Of a DNA stretch of 32,386 nt, positions 23,761-31,998 are shown piece after piece (position 1 is the first letter of the stretch; the number at the start of each line of letters is the position of its first letter). The notes beneath the pieces are model-generated. The model ran no database searches. It was not told where the DNA came from and saw only the letters and a list, made by a program, of their open reading frames with translations. Position numbers and translations under genes: made by a program. The DNA comes from an uncultured Coriobacteriaceae bacterium (lineage in GTDB: Bacteria; Actinomycetota; Coriobacteriia; Coriobacteriales; Atopobiaceae): positions 1 to 32,386 of the forward strand of contig CACXDP010000090.1 of NCBI GenBank assembly GCA_902766445.1. Reading direction: 5' to 3'.

Positions 23761-24828
23761 ATGAATGTGCTTGTAGGCAAAGGACCGAAGCGTGCGCGCG
23801 GGGCGTCGGATTCCACATCACGCGGAATCATGATTTGCGAGGGCTACTTCGCGTTGTACCTGCTGGCGTCGTTTGCCTACGCAGCGCTCTGCCCGCCCAG
23901 CAGCTTTGCGTACGACCTTTCCCTGCTGCGTGCGGTTTTGGTGGCGGCTTCGTCTGCCGTGGCGCTGTGGCTGTTGCATGAGCGCCGCCGAGTTGCCAGA
24001 TGGTGGTCGTTGGGTACGGTTGCTCTCTGCGTCGCGCTTTCCGCAGCTGATTTGTTGGGTCTCGGGGCGATAGCGGATGCGGCGCAGATTGTGAGCCTTC
24101 CGGTGGCGGTAAGCGTCACTGCCATCGAATGGTTCGGGGCTGGTGTCGTGAGCTATGCCCTTCTCTTTGATGCGGGAGTCATAAGCCAGCTCACGACAGA
24201 GGTCGACTTAACGCCCGCGCACGACAGCGGTCATACCTGGGATATGCCGTGGCGCACTCGCGTTCATTCATGGGAGTTTTGGCGTGACCTTGCGATCTAC
24301 TTCATCGTCTTCTCCTTCCTCGGGCATTGGGCAGAGATACTCTTTTGCCGACTCATTGTGGCGGGAGTGTTTATGGGGGACTACGATCCGACCAATGCCA
24401 TGCTGTGGGATCAATGGCTTTTCCCGTTCTCTGCGGAGGGTACGGCACTAGCCTGCGTTGTGCTGATACTTCACCCCGTCAAGCTATGGCTGCTCAAGTC
24501 TTTCAAGGGTGACTGGAGAAAGGCGCTACCGCTGAGCTTCCTGCTCAACATGGCCGTCTGTACATCCATCGACTTTGGTACGGGCATGGTGGCAAACCAG
24601 CATTATGAGCTTTGGGACTACAGGCGCATGCCCTTCAACTTCATGGGCCAGGTATGTCTACAAAATTCGCTCGTGTACTCCATTGCAGCTACCCTCATCG
24701 TCTGGGTGGTCTACCCAGCCATGGACACGGGCCTGAGACGACTGCCGCGTGACGTGGCTGACGGCCTCTTTTGGGCACTTGTGGGGACGTACGGCTTCTT
24801 GTCTCTTTTGCATTTCATCGGCGGCTGA
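23761..24828 (+). CDS. CmpB-family polytopic membrane protein (annotated as putative ABC transporter permease)
   Basis: The 355-residue product has about nine or ten hydrophobic segments. The C-terminal half carries family-typical motifs: FSFLGHWAEILFCRL, SIDFGTGMVANQ, and WDYRRMPFNFMGQVCLQNS. The database name for this family implies ABC transport, but no ATPase or binding protein is nearby and there is no permease signature, so the function is unknown. The N-terminal 170 residues form additional membrane segments that short members lack. It is the last gene of the closely spaced series from the YugP-type gene onward; the next gene is 125 bases away. Confidence 0.75.
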   Translation: MNVLVGKGPKRARGASDSTSRGIMICEGYFALYLLASFAYAALCPPSSFAYDLSLLRAVLVAASSAVALWLLHERRRVARWWSLGTVALCVALSAADLLGLGAIADAAQIVSLPVAVSVTAIEWFGAGVVSYALLFDAGVISQLTTEVDLTPAHDSGHTWDMPWRTRVHSWEFWRDLAIYFIVFSFLGHWAEILFCRLIVAGVFMGDYDPTNAMLWDQWLFPFSAEGTALACVVLILHPVKLWLLKSFKGDWRKALPLSFLLNMAVCTSIDFGTGMVANQHYELWDYRRMPFNFMGQVCLQNSLVYSIAATLIVWVVYPAMDTGLRRLPRDVADGLFWALVGTYGFLSLLHFIGG

Positions 24829-24953
24829 CGAGCATCATCACATAATCATCACATCTCGCGTATTGTTGTCCACCCATCAGACCATGCTTGCATTGAGCCT
24901 ATGGCCATGGGTGGGCAATGCAGCGTCAGGTGGTGAGAGTGAGGTGAGATGAA

Positions 24954-25376
24954 ATGGATAAGCGACGGTTTGTGCGGCTCGAAGTGGTTGAACCGGTATT
25001 ACGCGAGGTCATGCTCGTCGGGTACTATCTATTGGAGCCAAACGACAAAGATTCGTGGTTCAGGACCGTGGATGACTATCTCTTTAGCTTGAGTCCGCAC
25101 AAGGTCACGTACTACAGCGAGGAGCACCATGCGCTCTGCTCTCGTTATTGCTTTCGGCACGGTCTGGTCAGTGCGAAGCTTCGTAGGTTCTTTCTGCTTG
25201 CAAGCCTTTCGGTCGATAAGTTGCCGCATAGGCATCGGCTGGAGGTGGAGATGCAGCTCAATCGCATGGAGGCGTCAGACAGGACGCGTGATGCCGGAGA
25301 CTTCGGACACGACCGCAGAAGCGAGATGCCCATAGAGGGGACGCAGGGGTACTGGGCCTATCTGATGGGACGATAG
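24954..25376 (+). CDS. Small hypothetical protein, no family recognised
   Basis: The 140-residue product is rich in Arg, Leu and His, has no signal peptide or clear membrane segment, and shows scattered Tyr/Trp/Phe (GYYLLEPNDKDSWF, TQGYWAYLMGR). The ATG at 24954 is preceded by GAGGTGAG, which supports translation, and base composition is like the neighbours. The reading frame is the only sizeable one in its interval on this strand that starts after a ribosome binding site. The last five codons plus stop (TGATGGGACGATAG) are repeated exactly at 25422-25435, suggesting a past local duplication. It could be a lineage-specific protein; no function is proposed. Confidence 0.6.
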   Translation: MDKRRFVRLEVVEPVLREVMLVGYYLLEPNDKDSWFRTVDDYLFSLSPHKVTYYSEEHHALCSRYCFRHGLVSAKLRRFFLLASLSVDKLPHRHRLEVEMQLNRMEASDRTRDAGDFGHDRRSEMPIEGTQGYWAYLMGR

Positions 25377-25435
25377 TCGGAAGAAAGGGCCATCAGACTC
25401 GGCAGTGCGTTCGTCGTGGGATGATGGGACGATAG
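25363..25435 (+). repeat. 14-base direct repeat at the end of the hypothetical gene
   Basis: TGATGGGACGATAG occurs at 25363-25376, covering the end and stop codon of the small hypothetical gene, and again at 25422-25435. The second copy runs into GACGATAGACAAAAA (25428-25442), which recurs upstream of the NADH oxidase gene at 26885-26899. Confidence 0.75.
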
Positions 25436-25437
25436 AC

Positions 25438-25469
25438 AAAAAGTGGGCCACCTCAACGAGGTAGCCCAC
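25438..25469 (-). terminator. Rho-independent terminator of the NADH oxidase gene
   Basis: Read on the minus strand, GTGGGC/GCCCAC closes a stem (25443-25469) extended by CCTC/GAGG around a three-base loop, with one internal mismatch. Five T follow (complement of A at 25438-25442). It lies about 50 bases after the NADH oxidase stop. Confidence 0.82.
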
Positions 25470-25519
25470 CTCCTTGCCTTACGCAGCAGAGCCTACCACG
25501 CGGCCGTGGTTGCCTTTGA

Positions 25520-26863
25520 CTACTCAGCCTTGAGCGCTGCGACGGTCATGTAGTTGTACGGGGCGTTGAAGTGCGGGAGGAAGAAGATGTCGAGCAGCGC
25601 AAGCTCGTCGATGGTCACGCCCTTCTCGACGGCAAGGCTAAACATATTGATGTTTCCGCTCATGTCGTAGGTGGAGGCGAGCTGCGCGCCGAGAATCTTG
25701 CGGGAATCCTTGGCATAGACGATCTTGATGGTGGTGTCGGGGTTGTCGTGCTCTATGAAGGGGGCCTTCTGGCAATCGGTGACGGTGGTCGTGAGCACGT
25801 CGATACCTGCGCGTGCTGCGGCGCTCTCGGTGAGGCCCGTGGAGACCATTTTGAGGTCAAAGATGCAGATGCCGGAGGAACCCTGCACGCCCGGTGTCTC
25901 GAGCGGGGTGCCGCAGATGTTGTGGCCGGCAACGATGCCCGAGCGGACGGCGTTGGATGCGAGTGCGATGTAGCCTGGCTCGCCGCCCTGGCCGTTGTAG
26001 AAGATGGTCGCACAGTCTCCGACGGCATACACGTCGGGTATGCTTGTCATCTGGTGGCGGTCCACCAGGATGGCACCATTGCGGAAGAGCTCCATGCCCG
26101 AGTCCTTGACGAGCTCGTTGTTGGGCCGGAATCCGATGCAGACGCAGACCATGTCAACGTCGTAGGCGCCTTTGTCTGTGACGAGCTTAGTCACCTTGCC
26201 GTCAACACCCTCGAAATGATCGACGCCCTCGCCGTAGTGGGCCTCGATGCCGTTGTCGGTGAGGTTCTGTGCCATCATAGCCGAGAACTCTGGGTCGAAG
26301 TTGTTTGCCATGCAGGTGGGGGCCATGTCCACGAGCAAGGTTTGGCGGCCGTTGCGTTGGAAGGCCTCGGCGAGCTCGACGCCGATATAGCCGGCACCCA
26401 CGACGGCGACGGTCTTGATGGCCGGATCCTTGAGCTTGTCGACGACCTCCTGAGCGTTCTGGAAGAGCTTGACCTGCTGGATGTTCTCGAGGTCGCCGCC
26501 TTCGAAGCGCGGGATGATGGGGAGCGAGCCCGTCGCGAGTATGAGCTTGTCGTAGGACTCCTCATAGGTCGTGCCATCTTTGTCCTCGGCATAGACGACC
26601 TTGGCATCGAAGTCGATGCGCTTGACGGGGCACTCCATGTGGATTGTTGCGCCCTTGGCCTCGAACTGCTCCTTGGTCTGGTAGAAGAGGCCGTCGGGGC
26701 CACTGATCTGGTTGCCAATCCAGAGGGCCATGCCGCAGCCCAGGAAGCTGATGTTCGAGTTTGCGTCGAAGGCGACGACTTCGTTGCCCTCGTAGTTGTC
26801 GAGGATGGTATTGATGGCAGCGGTACCCGCGTGGTTGGCACCGACGACGACAATCTTGCTCAT
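25520..26863 (-). CDS. nox: FAD-dependent NADH oxidase
   Basis: The enzyme belongs to the family of water-forming NADH oxidases, NADH peroxidases and CoA-disulfide reductases. The 447-residue product has the FAD motif [12 protein letters not shown] with His11, the single redox Cys43 in [10 protein letters not shown], the NAD-binding motif [13 protein letters not shown] and a second FAD motif YAVGDCA. His11 and Cys43 match the active-site pair of the enterococcal enzymes. Its likely role is removing oxygen while regenerating NAD+ in an oxygen-sensitive anaerobe; sequence alone cannot separate oxidase from peroxidase. The ATG at 26863 follows AGAGAGGG. It is transcribed alone and is bracketed by a 15-base direct repeat. 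Confidence 0.92.
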   Translation of the reverse strand: MSKIVVVGANHAGTAAINTILDNYEGNEVVAFDANSNISFLGCGMALWIGNQISGPDGLFYQTKEQFEAKGATIHMECPVKRIDFDAKVVYAEDKDGTTYEESYDKLILATGSLPIIPRFEGGDLENIQQVKLFQNAQEVVDKLKDPAIKTVAVVGAGYIGVELAEAFQRNGRQTLLVDMAPTCMANNFDPEFSAMMAQNLTDNGIEAHYGEGVDHFEGVDGKVTKLVTDKGAYDVDMVCVCIGFRPNNELVKDSGMELFRNGAILVDRHQMTSIPDVYAVGDCATIFYNGQGGEPGYIALASNAVRSGIVAGHNICGTPLETPGVQGSSGICIFDLKMVSTGLTESAAARAGIDVLTTTVTDCQKAPFIEHDNPDTTIKIVYAKDSRKILGAQLASTYDMSGNINMFSLAVEKGVTIDELALLDIFFLPHFNAPYNYMTVAALKAE

Positions 26864-26884
26864 GATGAATCCCTCTCTCTGCGA

Positions 26885-26899
26885 GACGATAGACAAAAA
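26885..26899. repeat. Second copy of the 15-base repeat flanking nox
   Basis: GACGATAGACAAAAA here is identical to 25428-25442 and in the same orientation. The pair encloses the nox gene and its terminator hairpin, 1457 bases apart. Confidence 0.8.
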
Positions 26900-27015
26900 C
26901 AGCTTATCATGAGTGGGGTGATATCGCGCTATGCTATTGGGCGAGCGCGCTAAACGAAATGCGACATGGGTTATTGCATACGGTATGTGAGGTTACGACA
27001 ATTGTTGAGGGAGTC

Positions 27016-27534
27016 ATGACTGAGCGGGAGAGTGAGCTGATAGCTGCGCTTCGTAGGAAAAACTTGGTGCGGGGCGAGCTCTCGCGATGGGGAAGGCCGG
27101 CCCTGCGTCATATCCTGACAGGACATGAACCCCAGCGTACGGCCGAAGCGACGTCGCTGCAAAAGCGCTTCGTTGCCTGTGCGCACGCTACGCCGTCACC
27201 TGGACGAGACCTGTGTGCGAGTTGGGTGGAGCAGTCGTTCTCGCGACTTGGCCTTGGTGTCGTTCTGGGAGATGCCCGCAGCCTCTGCAACTGGTACTGT
27301 GCGCTTACGGATACCGCTGACCTCAAGGTTGGCATGATCGTGGCGACGATGGCGCATCCCTTCACATCGCAGGGAATGGCCCATGGTCACGTAGGCATCT
27401 ATGCGGGAGATGACATGGTTATGGACTGCGTGGCTGAGGGGGTACGCAAGGTACCACTCGGCTTGTGGCTCAGCGTCTATGGTCTCATGGAAGACCCGCG
27501 TTGGGGTTGGCTGGGAAGCATCCGGCTGGGCTAG
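27016..27534 (+). CDS. NlpC/P60-like cysteine peptidase domain protein without signal peptide
   Basis: The 172-residue product has a catalytic-Cys-like motif GRDLCASWVEQSFSRLG (Cys67) and, about 55 residues later, a His motif AHGHVGIYAGDDMVMDCV (His125). This is the order and local pattern of the NlpC/P60 (papain-like) peptidases that cleave cell-wall peptides. No signal peptide, transmembrane segment or wall-binding domain precedes it; the first 50 residues are charged (TERESELIAALRRKN). It may therefore act in the cytoplasm or leave the cell by another route. The ATG at 27016 lies just after GAGGGAG; an ATG at 26959 would add 19 residues. It is divergent from nox and stands alone. Confidence 0.65.
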   Translation: MTERESELIAALRRKNLVRGELSRWGRPALRHILTGHEPQRTAEATSLQKRFVACAHATPSPGRDLCASWVEQSFSRLGLGVVLGDARSLCNWYCALTDTADLKVGMIVATMAHPFTSQGMAHGHVGIYAGDDMVMDCVAEGVRKVPLGLWLSVYGLMEDPRWGWLGSIRLG

Positions 27535-27562
27535 CAGACGTTGAGTGGCTTTCCGTCTAACG

Positions 27563-27603
27563 CATCGAGCGCGTGGTTCTTTCACAGAACCACGCGCTCG
27601 ATG
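27563..27603. terminator. 18-bp perfect hairpin between convergent genes
   Basis: The arms at 27563-27580 and 27586-27603 are perfect 18-base complements around the loop TTCAC, 29 bases after each of the two converging genes. No T-run follows on either strand. It probably marks the transcript ends of both. Confidence 0.75.
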
Positions 27604-27631
27604 GGCCTATATGACTAAAGTCGCGTACTCG

Positions 27632-28720
27632 CTAGAGCGACTTAACGTACGCGTCGAACGTCTCCTTGGTGTCAGGAACCTCAATCTCGCCGTTCTTGAT
27701 GGCGTCAAAGAGATCGAGCGCCTCCTGGTACACGTCATCCGGTAGCTTGTCGTGTGTCTCGGCGATGCCCACGGCGTCCTCGGCTGCACCGAGTACGAGG
27801 TTCTGTCCGCCCTTGACACTCCCGTCAATGAGGCCTTTTGTTACGCTGACTACGGCAACGTCGACCTTCTTGAGAGCGGAGGTGATGACGGAATCGGGAA
27901 ACAGCTTCGACTGATCCTGGTCAACACCGATGCTGTAGATCTTCGCATCGTTGCAGGCCTCGAGCATGCCCACGCCAGCGCCACCGGCGGCATGGAACAG
28001 GACGTCGCAGCCATCCTTGATCAGTTTTTGTGCAATGGACTTGCCCTTGGCGGCGTCTGAGAATGACTCTGCGTACTGACCGGTGTAGGTGACGGACTTG
28101 CCCTTCTGCTTGTTCGCGTATTCGACGCCAGCATAGTAGCCGTACTCGAACTGTTCGATGATGGCAGACTTCTGGCCGCCCACAAAGCCGACCTTGCCCG
28201 ACTCGCTCATGCATGCCCCGATGTAGCCCACGACGAATGAGGACTCGTGAGACTTGAACGCGACGGCGACAAGGTTCGAGATACCGCTATCGTTCGAACC
28301 CTCGATGGAGCCAAAGAGTACGTCGGGGTTCTGGTCTGCAGCAGTGTTGACGGCATCGCTCATGGCATAGCCTATGCCCCAGATGACCGTGGCATCATCG
28401 TCGACGGCCTTGTCGAGATTGGTCGCATAGTCGGCTTCCTGCTTCGACTCGATGTAGGAGACTTCCCAACCGTTCTCATCCCTGAGGTCTTGCAGGCCTT
28501 TCCATGCCAGCTCGTTGAAGGACTGATCGTTGACGCCGCCCGTGTCAGTAACCATTTCGACCTTGGCGTCTTCGGTGCTCACGGCACCAGCATCGCTCGA
28601 CGCATCGCTCGACGCCTCGGTCTCGGTGCCGGAAGAGCTGCCTCCGCACGCGGCAAGCGAGAGGCCAGCTGCCCCAAGCATGCCCAACATCGAACGGCGC
28701 GTCATCGAACCCATAGCCAT
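27632..28720 (-). CDS. BMP-family substrate-binding lipoprotein (nucleoside-type ABC uptake)
   Basis: Family members (Med/BmpA/PnrA) bind nucleosides outside the membrane and deliver them to an ABC permease. The 362-residue product has MTRRSM and a lipobox LAAC (Cys25), then a low-complexity Ser/Gly/Glu/Asp linker. The periplasmic-binding fold follows, starting VEMVTDTGGVNDQSFNE and containing GFVGGQKSAIIEQFEYGY and LFHAAGGAGVGMLEAC. The ATG at 28720 follows AAGGAG by six bases; the longer in-frame version is rejected. It follows deoD by 64 bases on the same strand, supporting a nucleoside ligand. No permease or ATPase gene is adjacent; a hairpin follows. Confidence 0.92.
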   Translation of the reverse strand: MAMGSMTRRSMLGMLGAAGLSLAACGGSSSGTETEASSDASSDAGAVSTEDAKVEMVTDTGGVNDQSFNELAWKGLQDLRDENGWEVSYIESKQEADYATNLDKAVDDDATVIWGIGYAMSDAVNTAADQNPDVLFGSIEGSNDSGISNLVAVAFKSHESSFVVGYIGACMSESGKVGFVGGQKSAIIEQFEYGYYAGVEYANKQKGKSVTYTGQYAESFSDAAKGKSIAQKLIKDGCDVLFHAAGGAGVGMLEACNDAKIYSIGVDQDQSKLFPDSVITSALKKVDVAVVSVTKGLIDGSVKGGQNLVLGAAEDAVGIAETHDKLPDDVYQEALDLFDAIKNGEIEVPDTKETFDAYVKSL

Positions 28721-28784
28721 ACCAATCTCCTTCACATTCGTCGCCCCCGCTACATGCGGGAACACACTGCCAAACCTACCCGCA

Positions 28785-29501
28785 CTACCTATCATACTCC
28801 CTGACGGCCACATTGAGCGCGACTTCCATCATCTGGGTGAAGGTCGTCTGGCGAGCGTGGGCATCGAGCGACTCTTTCGTGAAGACATGGTCTGAGATCG
28901 TGGCTATCGCCAAGGCCTTCTTGCCAGATGACATCGCGTTGAGGTAAAGCGCCGCCGCCTCCATCTCGCTCGCAAGTACACCGAGGGATGCCCAAGCACG
29001 ATACGAATCGGTGTCGCGATAGAAAACGTCTGTCGTGACGAAATTTCCCACGTGGTAGCGGACACCGAGCTCCTCTGCCGCCTGCACCGCACGGCGGAGC
29101 AGGCCAAAGTCGCAGATTGGCGCAACCGTTCCCGGAAGGTGGTACTGCGCAGGGAAGTTCGAGTCCGTGCAAGTCGCTTGACCAATCACGAGGTCTCGCA
29201 ACTTGACGTTCTCGCCGATACCACCCGCTGTCCCGATACGGATGATGGCATCCACATCGTAGAAGTTATACAGCTCGTAGCTGTAGATGCCCATGGAGGG
29301 CATGCCCATGCCGCTGCCCATGACCGAAATGGGGACCCCCTGATATCTGCCGGTGAAGCCTAGCATGTTGCGTACCTCGTTGAAGCAGTGCACGTCTTCT
29401 AGATAGCTATCGGCAATGAATTTCGCGCGTAAAGGATCTCCAGGCATGAGCACGACCTTTGCGATGTCGCCCTTTTCCGCTGCGTTGTGTGGTGTTGGCA
29501 T
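28785..29501 (-). CDS. deoD: Purine nucleoside phosphorylase, DeoD type
   Basis: DeoD splits purine (deoxy)nucleosides with phosphate into free base and (deoxy)ribose 1-phosphate. The 238-residue product matches the usual 235-239. It carries MPGDPLRAKFIA (phosphate site), GSGMGMPSMGIYSYEL and RIGTAGG, SEMEAAALY (Glu binding the ribose) and TISDHVF, whose Asp is the catalytic acid position in E. coli DeoD. The ATG at 29501 follows AAAGGAAC; six extra codons upstream are rejected. It is upstream of the nucleoside-binding lipoprotein gene, so uptake and cleavage are probably co-expressed. Confidence 0.95.
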   Translation of the reverse strand: MPTPHNAAEKGDIAKVVLMPGDPLRAKFIADSYLEDVHCFNEVRNMLGFTGRYQGVPISVMGSGMGMPSMGIYSYELYNFYDVDAIIRIGTAGGIGENVKLRDLVIGQATCTDSNFPAQYHLPGTVAPICDFGLLRRAVQAAEELGVRYHVGNFVTTDVFYRDTDSYRAWASLGVLASEMEAAALYLNAMSSGKKALAIATISDHVFTKESLDAHARQTTFTQMMEVALNVAVREYDR

Positions 29502-29603
29502 GGTATGTTCCTTTCGCATGGACGCTCAGTCGAATGGCATTATCCCACGGAACATGCTTCCTGTCGATGTGCTAAGGTCGCTCTACGCGACGAAGGAGGC
29601 ATC

Positions 29604-30089
29604 ATGTCTGGAACTGGCAATGCGAACGAGCTGCGCGGCGACTATCACGATACCTTGGAATATCGGATGGCCTCGCCCCAGCGGCGCAGACAGATCAATC
29701 GCTACAAGAAGGATTGCGGCATCGCTGATGACCATATGTTTCTTCTTTTGTTCAAGCGCGAACTCGATACGGTTCCCCTCGAAAAGCGCAGGCAAGCCGA
29801 TCAGTCCGGATTGTTCATGGTCACGCTGGGGGTGCTCGCGCTTGTTAACTCACTGCGTATGATCTGGGACGGAAGCGCGAGCCAGTCCTTGCTCTTGACC
29901 GCATTGGGTTTTGTTGCGTTCGTGATGGCGGTCGTCGCGTATGTGACGGGCATGCTCAACGAGCATAAACGAGCGTACAAGAAGGTCACCAAGCTCCTCA
30001 AGGAGATGCCCGAGGTGCCCGACATGGACGCGTGGATGGAGGAGCATCCCGCTCCAGCCACTCCCACTGCCAAACGACGCAGGAAGTGA
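29604..30089 (+). CDS. Small membrane protein with two predicted helices, unknown function
   Basis: The 161-residue product has a charged N-terminal half (RRRQINRYKKDCG). Two hydrophobic helices follow, about residues 69-88 (GLFMVTLGVLALVNSL) and 95-117 (SLLLTALGFVAFVMAVVAYV). The C-terminal tail is charged with EMPEVPDMDAWMEEHPAP and a terminal KRRRK. AAGGAGG lies four bases before the ATG at 29604; a longer in-frame version from 29487 has no such site. No family is recognised. It is divergent from deoD and converges on the thioesterase gene with only four bases between stop codons. Confidence 0.8.
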   Translation: MSGTGNANELRGDYHDTLEYRMASPQRRRQINRYKKDCGIADDHMFLLLFKRELDTVPLEKRRQADQSGLFMVTLGVLALVNSLRMIWDGSASQSLLLTALGFVAFVMAVVAYVTGMLNEHKRAYKKVTKLLKEMPEVPDMDAWMEEHPAPATPTAKRRRK

Positions 30090-30093
30090 GGAC

Positions 30094-30813
30094 TTACTCG
30101 GCTCGTAGCATGCGCACGATGGCGAAGCTCCCGCCATCGACGTTCGCGAGGTCAACCCCGTAGCCGTCAGTCTCCTCATGAACGAGCATGCGCATGGTGT
30201 CGCCAAGGTGTGCGGCGAGCTTGTACTGGACGAGGATTGTGCCCGCTCTGAAGTTCGCATCTTGCATGCGGATGGCGTCCTCGGCCAAGGCGATGTACTG
30301 TACGTTGTTTACGTGGCCATTGCTGTCTAGGAGCTGACGGCCCACCTCGACGGAGAAAGCCTCCCTGCCCTCGCCGCCAAGCCGCAGCTTGCGTCGTGTG
30401 GGCGGCAGGCCTAGTGACGGCTCATCCGTCAAGAAGGCCTGTTCTTCCGCGGGAATGCGCTGGGCTTTGCCTGTCTGGGTGTTGACAGTCACGCAGAGAG
30501 ACTCCGCCTCCACGAGATGCTTACCATTCTCCGCCTGCATGAGGAAGTGTCGCGTGGCTAGCGTATTGCCCATCTGATTGCACCAAGTGCTCACACGGAT
30601 GTAGTCGCAGAAGGTGGGCAATTGCAGCAGGCGAATCTGCCAAGCAGCGACGAACCATGCGAAGTGGTGCTCCGCACAGTACGCTTGTCCGTGTCCGATG
30701 TGCTCGCAGTGAAACATCGAACAATCCTGGAGGTAGTTGATGGTTGCCGGTATGCTCAGGCGCAGGCGCTCGTCGCATTCGCTGTAGCGCACGCGGCTCT
30801 CGAATGAATACAT
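30094..30813 (-). CDS. Acyl-ACP thioesterase
   Basis: The enzyme releases fatty acids from acyl carrier protein. The 239-residue product is a double hotdog: the first repeat opens with the substrate-side motif VRYSECDERLRLSIPATINYL, shown here in part as RYSECD. The second has DSNGHVNNVQYI, whose Asn/His region carries catalytic residues in this family. Length fits the bacterial FatA-like members. The ATG at 30813 follows AGAGAGG by six bases. It is 47 bases downstream of the P-loop/CYTH gene on the same strand, so the two may be co-transcribed; no functional link is obvious. Confidence 0.87.
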   Translation of the reverse strand: MYSFESRVRYSECDERLRLSIPATINYLQDCSMFHCEHIGHGQAYCAEHHFAWFVAAWQIRLLQLPTFCDYIRVSTWCNQMGNTLATRHFLMQAENGKHLVEAESLCVTVNTQTGKAQRIPAEEQAFLTDEPSLGLPPTRRKLRLGGEGREAFSVEVGRQLLDSNGHVNNVQYIALAEDAIRMQDANFRAGTILVQYKLAAHLGDTMRMLVHEETDGYGVDLANVDGGSFAIVRMLRAE

Positions 30814-30860
30814 GCGTTGCCTCTCTGGAAATAGCTGCAGATTATTGCCTTCTCATGTGC

Positions 30861-31964
30861 CTAGTGCGTGGCGCCTCGAGGGTGGGCGGCGATGGAGGCG
30901 TTCCGGTAGCGCGGGTCGCCGGTAACCTCGCGAATCACGTGCAACTCGGGCGGGAAGGCGACCGGGGTGTCCTCGCTCGAAAGCTCGATCTCGGCGATGG
31001 CCTGGTCGCTCCAGCAAGGAAAGACGTCAATCTCGAAGTACTGGTTCTTGTAGGTGAGACAGTAGCGCGTCTTGACAATCTCGCGACGCTTGGGGTCAGC
31101 CTGCACGAGCAGCATGTGATACTCGCCCTCGGTGAGGCGGCGCTGCATACGCATCGTCTTGTGACCATCTACGAGGCGCTTCTCCGTGAGGTAGTACATG
31201 CTGCTCTCGCCGCTGCCACGACGACGAATGCGAATCTCCTCGTCGGGGTCAGAGCGCAGGTAGTGCTGTGATATCTCCACGCGCTCGCACGCTTCCATCC
31301 CCTCGAGCCAGTCGAGATCGGGGAATTCCACGAGGAACTTGCGCTCGATCTCGTAGGGATGCAGCTCGCCCAGGAAGTAGGCGATCTCGCGGATGAGACG
31401 GCGCATCTTGCCCTCGAAGTCGGTGGAGTTGTCGATGACACGCAGGTAGGGATGACCCGTCCAAGCCGCTATGAACTTGTCGTCCATCTCCGCCGCCTGC
31501 TCGACTGTCTCGTAACGAGCTTCGTTGTTTTCGAGGCTGTAGAATTCCTCGGCACCCTTTGCGGCGGTCACCAAGTGAAACACCGCGTCATAACCGTCGC
31601 GCAGCTCGGCCTCGTTGAATCCCAGTTGCTCCAAGACACTCGCGAACTCGCCGTCGCTCATGTAGACCTTGTTGTCCATCTCGCCTCGGTCGCACACGAT
31701 GAGGATCTTTTTGTCGCCCATGGTGCGCGCTGCCCGTTCAAAAATCTCCTCTTTTTGGCGCTGCAGCGTCATCTGAAAGAGCTGGTAGTCGCTGTTGGTC
31801 CCACAGGTCCAAGGAGCGACGCCGCCCGAGATGAGCGAGGTTGCGGTCTCGGGAACGATGAGGACGGTGTAGCCGAGGTGCGAGAGGTCGCGCTGGATGC
31901 GGCTGAGCGCGGTCGTCTTGCCGCCGCATGGCCCGCCGGTGATAACGATCTTTGAGATGGACAT
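30861..31964 (-). CDS. P-loop NTPase fused to a CYTH (triphosphate tunnel) domain
   Basis: The 367-residue product has an N-terminal P-loop kinase-like ATPase domain (about 5-180) with GGPCGGKTT at 10-18 and VCDRGEMDN as a Walker B-like strand. A CYTH domain starts at the hallmark EIERK (205-209), with acidic/basic tunnel strands such as EEIRIRRRG, YYLTEKR and EIDVF. CYTH enzymes act on triphosphates or make cAMP; the N-terminal domain resembles ATPases grouped as AAA_28. The substrate is unknown. Plant TTM proteins also pair a P-loop kinase with CYTH, but family relatedness is not established here. The ATG at 31964 follows CGGAG; an in-frame upstream ATG at 32027 overlaps the promoter. Confidence 0.87.
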   Translation of the reverse strand: MSISKIVITGGPCGGKTTALSRIQRDLSHLGYTVLIVPETATSLISGGVAPWTCGTNSDYQLFQMTLQRQKEEIFERAARTMGDKKILIVCDRGEMDNKVYMSDGEFASVLEQLGFNEAELRDGYDAVFHLVTAAKGAEEFYSLENNEARYETVEQAAEMDDKFIAAWTGHPYLRVIDNSTDFEGKMRRLIREIAYFLGELHPYEIERKFLVEFPDLDWLEGMEACERVEISQHYLRSDPDEEIRIRRRGSGESSMYYLTEKRLVDGHKTMRMQRRLTEGEYHMLLVQADPKRREIVKTRYCLTYKNQYFEIDVFPCWSDQAIAEIELSSEDTPVAFPPELHVIREVTGDPRYRNASIAAHPRGATH

Positions 31965-31998
31965 GATGCTCCGAGCGTCGAGAAGAATAGACGCAACC

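Noticed and set aside
23761-24828. ABC transporter permease
   Set aside because: The family name suggests it, but no ABC signature, ATPase or binding protein is present, so only a membrane protein of unknown role is claimed.
25571-26953. 460-codon open frame on the plus strand opposite nox
   Set aside because: It lies antisense to a clear flavoenzyme, has no ribosome binding site, and its translation is the low-complexity shadow expected from GC-rich codon bias.
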